From Nocardioides sp. dk884 (lineage in GTDB: Bacteria > Actinomycetota > Actinomycetes > Propionibacteriales > Nocardioidaceae): 64,000 nt of DNA. The DNA lies in NCBI RefSeq assembly GCF_009557055.1, contig NZ_CP045649.1:3819501-3883500 (forward strand), written 5' to 3'. This document shows, piece after piece, positions 50,887-60,628 of this stretch (positions are counted from its first letter, which is position 1; each line of letters opens with the position of its first letter). The notes below the pieces were generated by a model. The model saw only the letters and a program-made list of their open reading frames with translations, had not been told where the DNA came from and made no database searches. The position numbers and the translations under genes were made by a program.

Positions 50887-53800
50887 ATGAAGCCCACCGA
50901 CCCGCGCCTGCGCGCCCACCTCACCCCCGCGCGGCTCCCCCTCGCGGGCGTCCTGGCGGCCGGTGTCGTCGGTGCGGTGCTGATCATCGGGCAGGCCTGG
51001 GCGGTGACCGGCCTCGTGGTCGCGGCCGTCCGCGGCGAGGACCTCGCGCCCTGGGCGCTCGGGGTCGCAGGCGTCTTCGTGGCCCGGGCGCTGTCCTCGT
51101 GGGCCGGCGACCTCGCCGCGGCACGGGCCGCCTCGGTCGTCGGCACCCACCTGCGCCGGCAGGTGAGCGCCGCGCTGCTGCGGCGTCGTACCTCCGAGCC
51201 CGGCGACGCGGTGCTGCTCACCCGCGGCGTCAGCGCGGCCGAGCCCTACCTCACCCGCTACCTACCCGCCGTCGTGCTGGCCGGCGTGCTGCCCGCGCTG
51301 ACGGTGGTCGTGATCGCGACCCAGGACTGGCTCAGCGCGCTCATCGTGGTGCTCACCTTGCCGCTGGTGCCGGTCTTCGGTGCCCTGGTCGGGGTGGCCA
51401 CCCGCGACAAGGCGGAGAAGCAGTGGCGCGCGATGGCCTCGCTGTCCGGGCACTTCCTCGACGTCGTCCGCGGCCTGCCCACGCTGGTCGCCTACCGCCG
51501 GGCCCGCACCCAGTCCGACACCATCGCGCGCACCACCGACCGCTACCGCCGCGCCAGCGCCGCCACCCTGCGCATCGCCTTCGCCTCCTCGGCGATCCTC
51601 GAGCTCGTCGCCACCCTCTCGGTGGCCCTGGTCGCGGTGACGGTCGGCATCCGCCTGGCCCACGGCGGGATGGCGCTGGAGACGGCGCTGCTGGTGCTGC
51701 TGCTGGCCCCGGAGGCGTACTGGCCGCTGCGCCGGGTCGGCGCGGAGTTCCACGCCGCCGCCGAGGGCGTCGCGACCTTCGAGCAGGTCCACGACCTGCT
51801 CGAGACCGCCCCGCCGGAGGAGCCCGGCACCCCGGCGCCGGCCCGCGGCGACCTGGAGCTCCACGGCCTCACCGTGGTCCACCCCGGGCGCACCGTCCCC
51901 GCACTGGACGCCGTCGACGCCCGCATCCCCGACCGCGGGGTGACGGTCGTGGTCGGCCCCTCGGGCTGCGGCAAGTCCACCCTGCTCGGCGCCGTGGTCG
52001 GCCTGGTGCCGGTGAGTGCCGGCACCATCCGGGTCGGCAACCGCGAGGTCGGCGGCACCGCCTGGCGCAGCCAGGTCGCGTGGGTGCCCCAGCGGCCGGT
52101 CTTCGTCGCCGGCTCGATCGCCGACAACCTGCGCCCCGCCCGCCCCGACGCGTCGTACGACGAGCTGTGGGACGCCCTGCGCCGGGTCGCGCTGGAGGAG
52201 CGCATCCGCGCGCTGCCGGCCGGCCTGGAGAGCCCGCTCGGCGAGGACGGTGCCAGCCTCTCCGCCGGCGAGCGGGCCCGGCTCGCGCTGGCCCGCGTGG
52301 TGCTGGCCGACCGCCCGTGGGTGCTGCTCGACGAGCCGACCGCCCACCTCGACGACCTCACCGAGCGCGTCATCGCCGACACCATCGTCGAGCTCGCCCG
52401 CGACCGGGCGGTCGTGGTGGTCGCGCACCGCCCCGCCCTGATGACCCTGGCCGACCACGTGGTCACCCTGCCCGCCCCCGCACGTCCCCGTGCCGCCGAC
52501 GACGTCGTGGTGACCGCGACCGCCGGTGCCCCCGTCCCCGCCGCGCAGGCGGCCCCGGAGCCGACCCCGGACCCCGCGCCCGCCCCCGAGCAGGAGCCGG
52601 TGTCCCGGCTCGGCCTCGGCGCCTCGACCGTGATCGGCGCCCTGGCGTCGCTGTCCGGCATCGCCCTGACCGCGACCGCCGGGTGGCTGATCGTGCAGGC
52701 CTCCACCCACCCGCCGGTGCTGACGCTGATGATGGCGGTGGTCGGCGTCCGCGCCTTCGGCCTGGCCCGCCCGGTGCTGCGCTACGTCGAGCGGCTGCGC
52801 TCCCACGACGTCGCGCTGCGGATGCTGGCCCGGCGCCGCGTCGAGGTCTACGACGCGCTGGTGCCGCTCGTGCCCGGCCGCCTCGGCAAGCGGCGCGGCG
52901 ACCTGCTCGCCTCGGTCGTCGACGACGTCGACAGCGTCGTGGACGACGCGCTGCGGGTGAAGCTCCCGCTGCGCTCCTTCGTGCTGGTCGCGCTCGGCGC
53001 CACCGTGATCACCGCAGCGATCCTCCCGGTGGCGGGCGGGATCGTGCTGGCCACCTGCCTCACCGCCGGCGTCGCGGCCTGGGTGCTGGCCCGCCTCGGC
53101 GCGCGCACCGCCGAGCGCGCCTCGGTCGCCCAGCGCGCCGCGCTGTCGGAGGCCGCCGTGGAGATCGCCCAGGTCGCCCCGGAGCTGGTGATGTGGCAGG
53201 CCGGGGACCGCGCGGTCTCCCGGGTGGCCGCGCTCAGCGACCGGCTCGGCCGCGCCACGCTGAGCGCCGGCGCCTGGCTGGGCGCCGCCCGTGCGGCGGT
53301 CCTGATCACCTGCGGTGTCGGCGTGGCCGTCATGGCCTGGCGCGGCGCCCCGGCGTACGACGCCGGCGAGGTCTCGGCGCCCGTGCTCGCGCTCCTGATC
53401 CTGGTGCCGCTCGCCCTCGCCGACTCGATCGTGCCGATCGCCGAGGCGGGCGCCCTCTCCGCCCGCACCCGCGCCGCCACCGCCCGCCTCACCGCCCTCG
53501 AGCAGACCCCGCCCGCGGTGCGCGCCACCGTCGCCGACCCGCTGCCCCGCGACCACGACGTGGCGGTGCGCGAGGTCCGCGCCGGCTGGGGCACCGACCA
53601 CAGCACCCGTCAGTGGGCCCTGGACGGGGTCGACCTGGCCGTCGCTCCCGGCGAGCGGGTCGGCGTGGTCGGCGCCTCCGGCTCGGGCAAGAGCACCCTG
53701 GCCGCCCTGCTGCTGCGCTTCCTCGACCCGGCCGAGGGCACCGTCGCGCTCGGCGGGACCCCGCTGACCCACCTCGACCCCGACGACGTACGCCGCGTGG

Positions 53801-54252
53801 TCGGGCTGGTCGATGACGACCCGCACGTGTTCTCCTCCACCCTGGCCGAGAACATCCGCTTCGCCCGGCCCGGCAGCAGCGACGCCGAGGTGGAGCAGGC
53901 GCTGCGACGCGCCCGCCTGGGCGACTGGCTCGACTCGCTGCCCGACGGGCTCGACACCTGGATCGGCGCCGGCCACGCCCAGGTCTCCGGTGGCGAGCGG
54001 GCCAGGATCGCGGTCGCCCGCTCCCTGCTCGCCGACCACCCGGTGCTGGTGCTCGACGAGCCGACCGCACACCTGGACCACGCGACCGCCACCGACCTGG
54101 CCGCCGAGCTTCTCACCGGACCGCGCAGCCGCAGCCTGGTGTGGATCACCCACGACGACGTGGGCCTCGACCTGCTGGACCACCGCCTCGACCTCGATGA
54201 CCCGGCGGGGTTCCGCGCGCACCCTCGCGCCAGCCGGGCGCCGCGGTTCTGA
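50887..54252 (+). CDS. cydDC: Fused CydD-CydC ABC exporter for cytochrome bd assembly
   Basis: A 1121-residue protein with two ABC half-transporters in one chain. First half (CydD-like): membrane domain to about 310, Walker A GPSGCGKST, signature LSAGERARLALARV, Walker B in WVLLDEPT. Second half (CydC-like): membrane domain from about 575, Walker A GASGSGKST, signature VSGGERARIAVARS, Walker B VLVLDEPTAHLD. CydDC exports thiols (glutathione or cysteine in other bacteria) needed for cytochrome bd assembly. Fusion is known in actinobacteria. GGAG lies 7 nt before the ATG. A Pro/Ala/Glu linker joins the halves. Confidence 0.94.
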   Translation: MKPTDPRLRAHLTPARLPLAGVLAAGVVGAVLIIGQAWAVTGLVVAAVRGEDLAPWALGVAGVFVARALSSWAGDLAAARAASVVGTHLRRQVSAALLRRRTSEPGDAVLLTRGVSAAEPYLTRYLPAVVLAGVLPALTVVVIATQDWLSALIVVLTLPLVPVFGALVGVATRDKAEKQWRAMASLSGHFLDVVRGLPTLVAYRRARTQSDTIARTTDRYRRASAATLRIAFASSAILELVATLSVALVAVTVGIRLAHGGMALETALLVLLLAPEAYWPLRRVGAEFHAAAEGVATFEQVHDLLETAPPEEPGTPAPARGDLELHGLTVVHPGRTVPALDAVDARIPDRGVTVVVGPSGCGKSTLLGAVVGLVPVSAGTIRVGNREVGGTAWRSQVAWVPQRPVFVAGSIADNLRPARPDASYDELWDALRRVALEERIRALPAGLESPLGEDGASLSAGERARLALARVVLADRPWVLLDEPTAHLDDLTERVIADTIVELARDRAVVVVAHRPALMTLADHVVTLPAPARPRAADDVVVTATAGAPVPAAQAAPEPTPDPAPAPEQEPVSRLGLGASTVIGALASLSGIALTATAGWLIVQASTHPPVLTLMMAVVGVRAFGLARPVLRYVERLRSHDVALRMLARRRVEVYDALVPLVPGRLGKRRGDLLASVVDDVDSVVDDALRVKLPLRSFVLVALGATVITAAILPVAGGIVLATCLTAGVAAWVLARLGARTAERASVAQRAALSEAAVEIAQVAPELVMWQAGDRAVSRVAALSDRLGRATLSAGAWLGAARAAVLITCGVGVAVMAWRGAPAYDAGEVSAPVLALLILVPLALADSIVPIAEAGALSARTRAATARLTALEQTPPAVRATVADPLPRDHDVAVREVRAGWGTDHSTRQWALDGVDLAVAPGERVGVVGASGSGKSTLAALLLRFLDPAEGTVALGGTPLTHLDPDDVRRVVGLVDDDPHVFSSTLAENIRFARPGSSDAEVEQALRRARLGDWLDSLPDGLDTWIGAGHAQVSGGERARIAVARSLLADHPVLVLDEPTAHLDHATATDLAAELLTGPRSRSLVWITHDDVGLDLLDHRLDLDDPAGFRAHPRASRAPRF

Positions 54253-54271
54253 CAGCCCCGGGGCCGAGAGC

Positions 54272-54712
54272 TCAGAGCACCCGGCGGAAGTCCAGCTCGC
54301 GCAGCGGATCCCAGCCACCGCCGAGCTGGCGCCCGGTCAGCCGGGTCCAGCGCAGCCGCACGTGGTGGGGGCGCGACCCGGCGGCCCAGGGCCGCGGCGC
54401 CCAGACCCGCCCGATCTCGGCGAGCTCGGCCTCGTCGGTGACGTGCTCGGCGGGGCCGTGCGCGACGACGCTCCAGCCGCGCTGGTGCTCGTGGTCGATG
54501 CGGTCGATCTCGTAGGCGATCGGGGTGCCCGGGTCCACCCCGGCGAGCAACGAGTCCGGCGTCACCCGCACGAGCACGGCGTCGCCGACCACGGAGTGGT
54601 TCAAGGGCAGCACGTGCAGACCCGCCGGCGTCGCGAACGCCATCCGGCCCGCCACGGTGGTGCGCAGCAACGTCTCGCAGTCCTCAGCGGCAAGGTCGAG
54701 CAGGTCCTGCAC
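54272..54712 (-). CDS. PNPOx-fold protein, second copy
   Basis: A 146-residue protein starting at a GTG with AGGAGG five nt upstream. It shares the split-barrel pattern with the gene at 45527 (CETLLRTTVAGRMAFATPAG, VLPLNHSVVGDAVLVRV, AYEIDRIDHEHQRGWSVVAHG). A putative FMN or F420 cofactor cannot be confirmed. It is divergent from the second universal stress gene, sharing a DosR-like site in the gap, and convergent with cydDC. Confidence 0.86.
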   Translation of the reverse strand: MQDLLDLAAEDCETLLRTTVAGRMAFATPAGLHVLPLNHSVVGDAVLVRVTPDSLLAGVDPGTPIAYEIDRIDHEHQRGWSVVAHGPAEHVTDEAELAEIGRVWAPRPWAAGSRPHHVRLRWTRLTGRQLGGGWDPLRELDFRRVL

Positions 54713-54770
54713 GGGTACCTCCTGGGCCGGCGGTCGGGGCGCCAGTATCGCAGCAGCCGGGCCGCGCCAC

Positions 54771-54784
54771 GGGTCCTAGGTCCC
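54771..54784. promoter_or_regulatory. DosR-box-like site in a divergent promoter
   Basis: gggtcctaggtccc is nearly palindromic and matches GGGACTWWAGTCCC at 11 of 14 positions on both strands. It is 58 bp from the Usp start and 59 bp from the PNPOx start, so one site could serve both genes. Confidence 0.55.
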
Positions 54785-54841
54785 GGCGCGCCGGGCCGTC
54801 GGGCCGTGGACACCCACGGGGGCAGACGACAGGATCGCGAC

Positions 54842-55771
54842 ATGGAGACCACTACCCAGTTCGACCTTGACGACGTCCCCCACGGCAGCGTCGTCGTCGC
54901 CTTCGACGGTTCCGACCACGCCCAGAACGCCCTCTCCTGGGCGGCTGCGCAGGCGCGGTCGGAGAACCGGCGGCTGGCCATCCTCGAGGCCGTCGAGCCG
55001 ATGAGCGCGAACACCCGCACGATGCTGCTGAGCACCGGCATCCACCCCGAGACCCTCCAGGACCAGATCATCGGCGAGGCCCACGAGCGGATCGCGACCG
55101 CCGCGCAGGAGCTCACCGAGGCCCACCCGGGGCTCGAGGTCATCTCGGTGGTCCGGGTCGGCGACCCCCGCGACCTGATCCTCGCCGCGGGCTCGCGCGC
55201 CGACGTCCTGGTGCTCGGCTCCCGCGGGCGCGGCCCGGTGCGCTCGCTGCTCCTGGGCTCCACCAGCGTCGCGGTGGCCCGGCACGCGACCTGTCCAGTG
55301 GTGGTCATCCGGCCCGACCAGCGCCCCGCGGGCACCCGTCACGGCGTGCTGGTGGGCGCCGACGGCACCGAGCACTCGCTGCCCGCGCTCGAGCGCGCCT
55401 ACCGCGAGGCCGCCGCCCGCGACCTGCCGGTGACCGTCATGCACGCGTTCTGGGACCTGCTCGCCGCGGGCACCGCGGCCCACCTGGTGCCGCAGGAGCG
55501 CGGCCAGGAGGAGACCGAGGAGATGCAGGTGCTGCTCGCGGAGTCGGTCTCCGGGTTCTCCGAGAAGTACCCCGACGTCGAGGTACACCTCCAGCTGGCC
55601 CGTGGGCTGGTGGAGGAGGCACTCGCCTCCGGGGCCCGCGACGCCGACCTCGTGGTCGTCGGTCGCCACCGCACCGGCCCGCTGCGCGCGATCCTGCGCG
55701 GCTCGGTCTCGACCGCGGTGCTCGAGCACGCCGAGTGCCCTGTCATGGTCGTGCCCTCCGAGGACGACTGA
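54842..55771 (+). CDS. Tandem-domain universal stress protein with ATP-binding motifs
   Basis: A 309-residue protein with two Usp domains. The first has a complete nucleotide motif GSRGRGPVRSLLLGSTS, the second GRHRTGPLRAILRGSVS, so at least the first should bind ATP, unlike the partner gene at 42524. Start ATG 54842. In mycobacteria such proteins accumulate under hypoxia through DosR. It is divergent from the PNPOx gene, followed on the other strand by a phosphatase gene 22 bp on. Confidence 0.9.
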   Translation: METTTQFDLDDVPHGSVVVAFDGSDHAQNALSWAAAQARSENRRLAILEAVEPMSANTRTMLLSTGIHPETLQDQIIGEAHERIATAAQELTEAHPGLEVISVVRVGDPRDLILAAGSRADVLVLGSRGRGPVRSLLLGSTSVAVARHATCPVVVIRPDQRPAGTRHGVLVGADGTEHSLPALERAYREAAARDLPVTVMHAFWDLLAAGTAAHLVPQERGQEETEEMQVLLAESVSGFSEKYPDVEVHLQLARGLVEEALASGARDADLVVVGRHRTGPLRAILRGSVSTAVLEHAECPVMVVPSEDD

Positions 55772-55792
55772 GCGGCCGGGCTACGCGCTGGC

Positions 55793-56869
55793 TCAGCCAC
55801 CCGCGCGGGTGACGCGCGCGTGGGTCAGATCCTCGACCAGCACGAGGGCCACGTCGTCGGTCACCCGGCCGCCGACGTGGGCACTCAGGCGCTCGACGAG
55901 CCTGTCCAACGCCGCGGGCAGCGGGCGACCGGTGAGCACCTGGGCGCCGGGGTCGAGGCCGAAGAACTCCCCCGCCTCGTCGCGTGCCTCGACCAGGCCG
56001 TCGGTGTAGAACAGCACCCGCCCGCCTGCGCGCCAGGGATGCACGACGAGCTCGGGGTCCGGCATCAGGCCGAGCGGCGGCGTGGGCTCGCCGGTGTCGA
56101 GCACGCGGGTGCCGTCGGCGTCGAGCAGCAGCGGCGGGTGGTGTCCGCAGTTCGCGAGCGCGATCGTGCCGTCGTCGCGGAACTCCGCGAACACCGCCGT
56201 CACGAACTCCTCCTCGTCGATCAGCCGCGAGATCACGTCGTCGACGCGCCGCGCGAGCGCGGCGGGGTCCGGGGCGCTCAGGGCCGCCTGCCGGAACGCC
56301 CCCAGCACCGACGCCGCGGTCTGCACGGCGGGCAGGCCCTTGCCGCGCACGTCGCCGACGATCACGCGCACGCCGAACGGCGTCGCGGCGATCTCGTAGA
56401 GGTCCCCGCCGATCGCGGCCTCCTCGGTCGCCGAGACGTAGCGGACCGCGAAGCCCAGCGTGCCGATCCGCTCGGGGGAGGCACGCAGCACCGCACGCTG
56501 TGCGGCGTCGGCGATGACGGTCAGCCGGCGCAGTCGGGCCTCACGCCGCTCGCGGGTCTCGGCCGACACAAGCGCGAGGACGCCGAGCGCCAGGCAGGTC
56601 AGGCCACGCACGGCGAACTCGGTGGGCCCGTAGTCGTCCGACCACGAACCCACGAGGAGCGTCGCCGCCAGGGCGACCAGCCCTACCCCGGCGGTACGAC
56701 GAGCCGTGGAGATCATCGCGGTGACCAGCGCCCCGATGCCGAAGCCCCCGGTGAGTGCCACGACGGAGACCCGGTCGAGCATGGCGACGAGCAGGACGAT
56801 GCTCAGCCCCGCCCACACCCCGGGGTCTCGCACCCACGAGGCAGGGACCTCCTCGACGGCCACACTCAT
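55793..56869 (-). CDS. Membrane-bound SpoIIE-type (PP2C) phosphatase
   Basis: A 358-residue protein: N-terminal membrane region of about four helices (GVWAGLSIVLLVAMLDRV to CLALGVLALVSA, residues about 20-130), then a PP2C-type SpoIIE domain with metal-binding Asp in GGDLYEIAATPFG and VIVGDVRGKGLPAV, and GHHPPLLLD and TDGLVEARDEAGE further on. Such enzymes dephosphorylate anti-anti-sigma proteins in partner-switching systems. Start ATG 56869 (MSVAVEEVPASW). A longer frame has no ribosome binding site. Target unknown. Confidence 0.88.
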   Translation of the reverse strand: MSVAVEEVPASWVRDPGVWAGLSIVLLVAMLDRVSVVALTGGFGIGALVTAMISTARRTAGVGLVALAATLLVGSWSDDYGPTEFAVRGLTCLALGVLALVSAETRERREARLRRLTVIADAAQRAVLRASPERIGTLGFAVRYVSATEEAAIGGDLYEIAATPFGVRVIVGDVRGKGLPAVQTAASVLGAFRQAALSAPDPAALARRVDDVISRLIDEEEFVTAVFAEFRDDGTIALANCGHHPPLLLDADGTRVLDTGEPTPPLGLMPDPELVVHPWRAGGRVLFYTDGLVEARDEAGEFFGLDPGAQVLTGRPLPAALDRLVERLSAHVGGRVTDDVALVLVEDLTHARVTRAGG

Positions 56870-57063
56870 GCGGCCAAGGATTCCAGAATCCGCAGCCGCC
56901 ACGCACATCCGCCCTGCACAGGGAGGGGCCCCTGGAGGCCCTCCCCAGCACGTCGCCACCGGCCGGTATCGCCAACATCACCTCCCAGCCGACGGCCGCG
57001 CCCACCGCTGACGCAAGATCGAGGTTGTCCGAGCCCCACCGAGAGCCCAGGAGAACGATCCGC

Positions 57064-58230
57064 GTGAGCGCCCGCCGAGTCCTGCCCACCGACGAAGCCG
57101 CCGACCTGGTCCGCCTGGTCCGCCAGATCGCCGCGACCGAGCTGGCGCCGCGCGTCGCCGAGGCCGAGCGCACCGAGACCTTCCCGCGCGAGGTGTTCCG
57201 GATGCTCGGGCGCACCGGCCTGCTGGGACTGCCCTATCCCGAGGAGCACGGCGGCGGGGGCCAGCCCTACGAGGTCTACCTCCAGGTGCTCGAGGAGGTC
57301 GCCGCGGTGTGGGCGTCGGTCGGCGTGGGGGTCTCGGTGCACGCACTGTCCTGCTTCGGCCTGGCCACGCGCGGCACGCCGGAGCAACAGGCCCGCTGGC
57401 TGCCCGACATGCTCGGCGGCGAGCTGCTCGGCGCCTACTGCCTCTCCGAGCCGCACGCCGGCTCCGACCCGGCGGCGATGACCACCTCCGCGCGCCGCGA
57501 CGGCGACGACTACGTCCTCACCGGCGCCAAGGCCTGGACGACGCACGGCGGCCACGCGGACTTCTACAAGGTGATGGCCCGCACCGGCGAGGACCGCAAC
57601 GGCATCTCCTGCTTCCTGGTCCCCGCCGACAGCCCGGGCCTGAGCGCGGACCGGCCCGAGGACAAGATGGGCCTGACCGGCTCGGCGACCGCGACGATGC
57701 GCTTCGACGGGGTGCGGGTGCCGGTCGAGCGCCGTCTCGGCGAGGAGGGTGACGGTTTGCGGATCGCCCTGGCCGGGCTGGACGCCGGCCGGCTCGGCAT
57801 CGCCGCGGTGGCGACCGGCCTCGCGCAGGGCGCGCTGGACCAGGCCGTGGCGTACGCCAAGGAGCGCGAGACCTTCGGGCGCCGGATCATCGACCATCAG
57901 GGCCTGGGCTTCGTGCTGGCCGACATGGAGGCGGCCGTGCAGACCGCGCGCGCGATGACGCTGCACGCGGCGCGGCTCAAGGACGCGGGGCGCCCGTTCT
58001 CCCGCGAGGCCTCGATCGCCAAGCTCGTCGCCACCGACAACGCCATGAAGGTCACCACCGACGCCGTGCAGGTGCTCGGCGGCTACGGCTACACCCGCGA
58101 CTTCCCGGTGGAGCGCTACATGCGCGAGGCGAAGGTCATGCAGATCTTCGAGGGCACCAACCAGATCCAGCGCCTGGTCATCTCCCGCGGCCTCGCCGGT
58201 CCCGACGTCGCGCCGATCGAGCACGCCTAG
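57064..58230 (+). CDS. Acyl-CoA dehydrogenase
   Basis: A 388-residue FAD enzyme of fatty-acid or branched-chain oxidation. GTG start at 57064 (AGGAG ten nt upstream). The FAD/acyl-CoA signature AYCLSEPHAGSDPAAM, the RXTFG-like RETFGRRIIDHQGLGF, and QVLGGYGYTRDFPVERYMR are present. The catalytic Glu is in MQIFEGTNQIQR, as in short-chain and isovaleryl types. Length is normal. It stands alone between two signalling genes. The natural substrate cannot be read from sequence. Confidence 0.93.
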   Translation: MSARRVLPTDEAADLVRLVRQIAATELAPRVAEAERTETFPREVFRMLGRTGLLGLPYPEEHGGGGQPYEVYLQVLEEVAAVWASVGVGVSVHALSCFGLATRGTPEQQARWLPDMLGGELLGAYCLSEPHAGSDPAAMTTSARRDGDDYVLTGAKAWTTHGGHADFYKVMARTGEDRNGISCFLVPADSPGLSADRPEDKMGLTGSATATMRFDGVRVPVERRLGEEGDGLRIALAGLDAGRLGIAAVATGLAQGALDQAVAYAKERETFGRRIIDHQGLGFVLADMEAAVQTARAMTLHAARLKDAGRPFSREASIAKLVATDNAMKVTTDAVQVLGGYGYTRDFPVERYMREAKVMQIFEGTNQIQRLVISRGLAGPDVAPIEHA

Positions 58231-58248
58231 GTCGGGCCTGGCGGGCCC

Positions 58249-60528
58249 TCAGCCGCGCGAGCGGACCCGGACCGCTAGCAGCGTGGTGTCGTCGTCGCGC
58301 TTGCCGGGTACGGCGGCCAGCAGCCGGTCGGCCCAGCGCTCGAACTCGCCGGGCTGCTCGGTGGGCGGTGCGATCGCGCCGAGCTGGGCCATGGAGACGC
58401 CGAGGTTGACGCCACGACGCTCGATCAGGCCGTCGCTGTAGAGCAGCAGCGTCGCGCCCGGCGCGAGCTGCACCTCGCTCTCCACGGCGGCGACCACGCC
58501 GAGGCCGAGCAGCGGTCGGCGTCCGACCTCCAGCTCGTGCGACGTATCGCCCTCGACCAGGAACGGCGGCGGGTGACCGGCCGCGGCCAGGGTGGCGCGT
58601 CCGCTCACCGGATCCACGATCGCGATCAGCGCGGTCGCGACCGCGTGCTCGAAGAGCCCGTCCATGAAGCGGTCCGTGCGGTCGAGCGCCGAGGCCGGGG
58701 ACTCCCCCGCGAACAGGTGGGCGCGCACCGCGGAGCGGACCTGGGTCATCGTGGTGGCCGCCGCGACGCCGTGTCCGGCGACGTCGCCGACGACGAAGGC
58801 GACGCGTCCGTCGTCGAGGGGGAAGGCGTCCCACCAGTCCCCGCCGAGCTGGAAGGTGGAGGCCGGCACGTAGCGGGCGATCACGTCGAGGCCCTCGAAC
58901 TGCGGTGCCGTCTGCGGGATGACGCTGCGCTGCAGCGACTCGGCCACGTCGATCTGCTCGCGGGCGTTGAGGAACAGCAGGCCGGCGAGGTGGCTGGCGA
59001 GGGCGACCGCGGCGTCGAGGTGCCACGGCTCCCACTGCGCGGCGCGACCCTGCACGACCTGCTGCCACTTCTCGAAGGACCTGCGCGGGCTCAGCCGCAT
59101 CTCGGAGCCCTCGGCGCGGGCGAGCAGCTTGTTGGTCGGGTCGCCGCCCCAGGCGACGACGCGACGCAGCTCGGGCCGGAACCACACCAGCCACCGGTCG
59201 GGGGCCGAGCCGACGACCAGCGCGCCGGCCGCGACGTCGGCGTAGGGCGCGAGCTCGGGGTCGAGCTCGGAGAGGCGGGAGCTGGCGGCGGGCCGGTTGC
59301 TCTCCTGGCCCAGCAGCGCCGCGACCCGGCGTACGACGGCCTCCTCCGGCACCTCGCCCAGGGTGCTCACGACGCCGTCGAAGCACAGCGCGACGCCCGT
59401 GGCGCCCATCAGCGTCAACAGGTCCGGGTCGTCGAGCAGCGAGACGAGGGCGCGGGGGCCGCTCGCCGAGGTGCGCGCGGTGATCTCGCCGAGCAGGCGG
59501 CCGCTCTCCAGCTGCGCGTCGCGCAGGTCGGAGCGCTGACGCTCCGCGATCAGCTGGGAGGCCGCCTGGCCGAGGAACTCCGAGGCCGCACGGACGTCGT
59601 GTCCGGGCCGGTGCGGTCCGGAGTAGTGGTGGCACGCGATGAGCCCCCACAGCTCGCCGTCGATGACCAGCGAGACCGACATGGAGGCTGTGACGCCCAT
59701 GTTGCCGAGGTACTCCAGGTGGATCGGCGACACGCTGCGCAACACCGACTGCGACAAGTCGAGCGGCTGCCCGGTGGCCGGGTCGCACCCCGGCGACAGC
59801 GCCACCGGCAGGTAGTCGACGTCCGCGATCAGCCGGGTCCAGTTGACGGTGTAGAGGCGCCGCGCCTGCGACGGGATGTCGGTGGCGGGGTAGTGCAGGC
59901 CGAGGAAGGGGTTGAGGTCGGCGCGTCGCTCCTCCGCGACCACCTCACCGTTCCAGTCCTCGTCGAAGCGGTAGACCATCACCCGGTCGAAGCCGGTCAG
60001 CCCGGCCACCTCGGTGGCGAGCTGGGCGCTGAGCTCGAGCACGGTGCTGGTGCGGGCCAGGCGCTGCATCGCGCCACGGGCCAGGCGGTAGGAGGGCATC
60101 GCGACGGCCACGTCGACGGCCGGCTCGATCTCGACGATGATCCGCTCGCCCGAGACGTGCACGTTGACGTCGAGCTCGGCACCCAGCGCACCGACACGCT
60201 GCGCCACCTCCTCGACCACCAGGCGCAGCGTCTCCCCGCCCGTGCGCTCGACCGACTCGGCGATGGTGCGGGCCGCGCGCTCACCCAGCACGTCGGCGAG
60301 CGGCGCGCCGAGCAGCCGGTCGAGGTCGAGCCCGAGCATCTCCTTGACGTTGTCCGAGGCCATCGCGACCCGGAGATCGGCGTCGAGGGCGAGCAGCACG
60401 CCGTGGGGCTGGATCGCGCCCGGGACGTGGATGGGCTCGCGCTCGCAGTTGGTGAGCGTCGCCGGCTCGTACGCCGGGGTGTGCGCCTCCGGCCGGCCCT
60501 GGGGCGCGGTGGCCTGACCAGACGTCAT
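58249..60528 (-). CDS. Bacteriophytochrome with SpoIIE-type phosphatase output
   Basis: A 759-residue photoreceptor. PAS domain with chromophore Cys28 (TNCEREPIHVPGAIQPHG), GAF domain (about 155-325) with DIPSQARRLY (Asp217, Pro219) and the His of SPIHLEYLGNMG (His270), PHY domain with tongue motif PRRSF (481-485), then a SpoIIE phosphatase (about 525-755; Asp564 in GGDWWD, Asp582 in GDVAGHGVAAA). Biliverdin-type red/far-red sensing would switch the phosphatase directly, instead of the usual histidine kinase. ATG 60528 has GGAGG upstream. No heme oxygenase or bphO is in view. Confidence 0.93.
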   Translation of the reverse strand: MTSGQATAPQGRPEAHTPAYEPATLTNCEREPIHVPGAIQPHGVLLALDADLRVAMASDNVKEMLGLDLDRLLGAPLADVLGERAARTIAESVERTGGETLRLVVEEVAQRVGALGAELDVNVHVSGERIIVEIEPAVDVAVAMPSYRLARGAMQRLARTSTVLELSAQLATEVAGLTGFDRVMVYRFDEDWNGEVVAEERRADLNPFLGLHYPATDIPSQARRLYTVNWTRLIADVDYLPVALSPGCDPATGQPLDLSQSVLRSVSPIHLEYLGNMGVTASMSVSLVIDGELWGLIACHHYSGPHRPGHDVRAASEFLGQAASQLIAERQRSDLRDAQLESGRLLGEITARTSASGPRALVSLLDDPDLLTLMGATGVALCFDGVVSTLGEVPEEAVVRRVAALLGQESNRPAASSRLSELDPELAPYADVAAGALVVGSAPDRWLVWFRPELRRVVAWGGDPTNKLLARAEGSEMRLSPRRSFEKWQQVVQGRAAQWEPWHLDAAVALASHLAGLLFLNAREQIDVAESLQRSVIPQTAPQFEGLDVIARYVPASTFQLGGDWWDAFPLDDGRVAFVVGDVAGHGVAAATTMTQVRSAVRAHLFAGESPASALDRTDRFMDGLFEHAVATALIAIVDPVSGRATLAAAGHPPPFLVEGDTSHELEVGRRPLLGLGVVAAVESEVQLAPGATLLLYSDGLIERRGVNLGVSMAQLGAIAPPTEQPGEFERWADRLLAAVPGKRDDDTTLLAVRVRSRG

Positions 60529-60628
60529 GGCCACCTCCCGATCCGGCCACCCTGGGTGGGCAGCAGCAGCCCACATCTTCGCAGCCGCGGCGGGGAAAGA
60601 CCACTGGTCGCGGCGGGCGGAGCGACGC

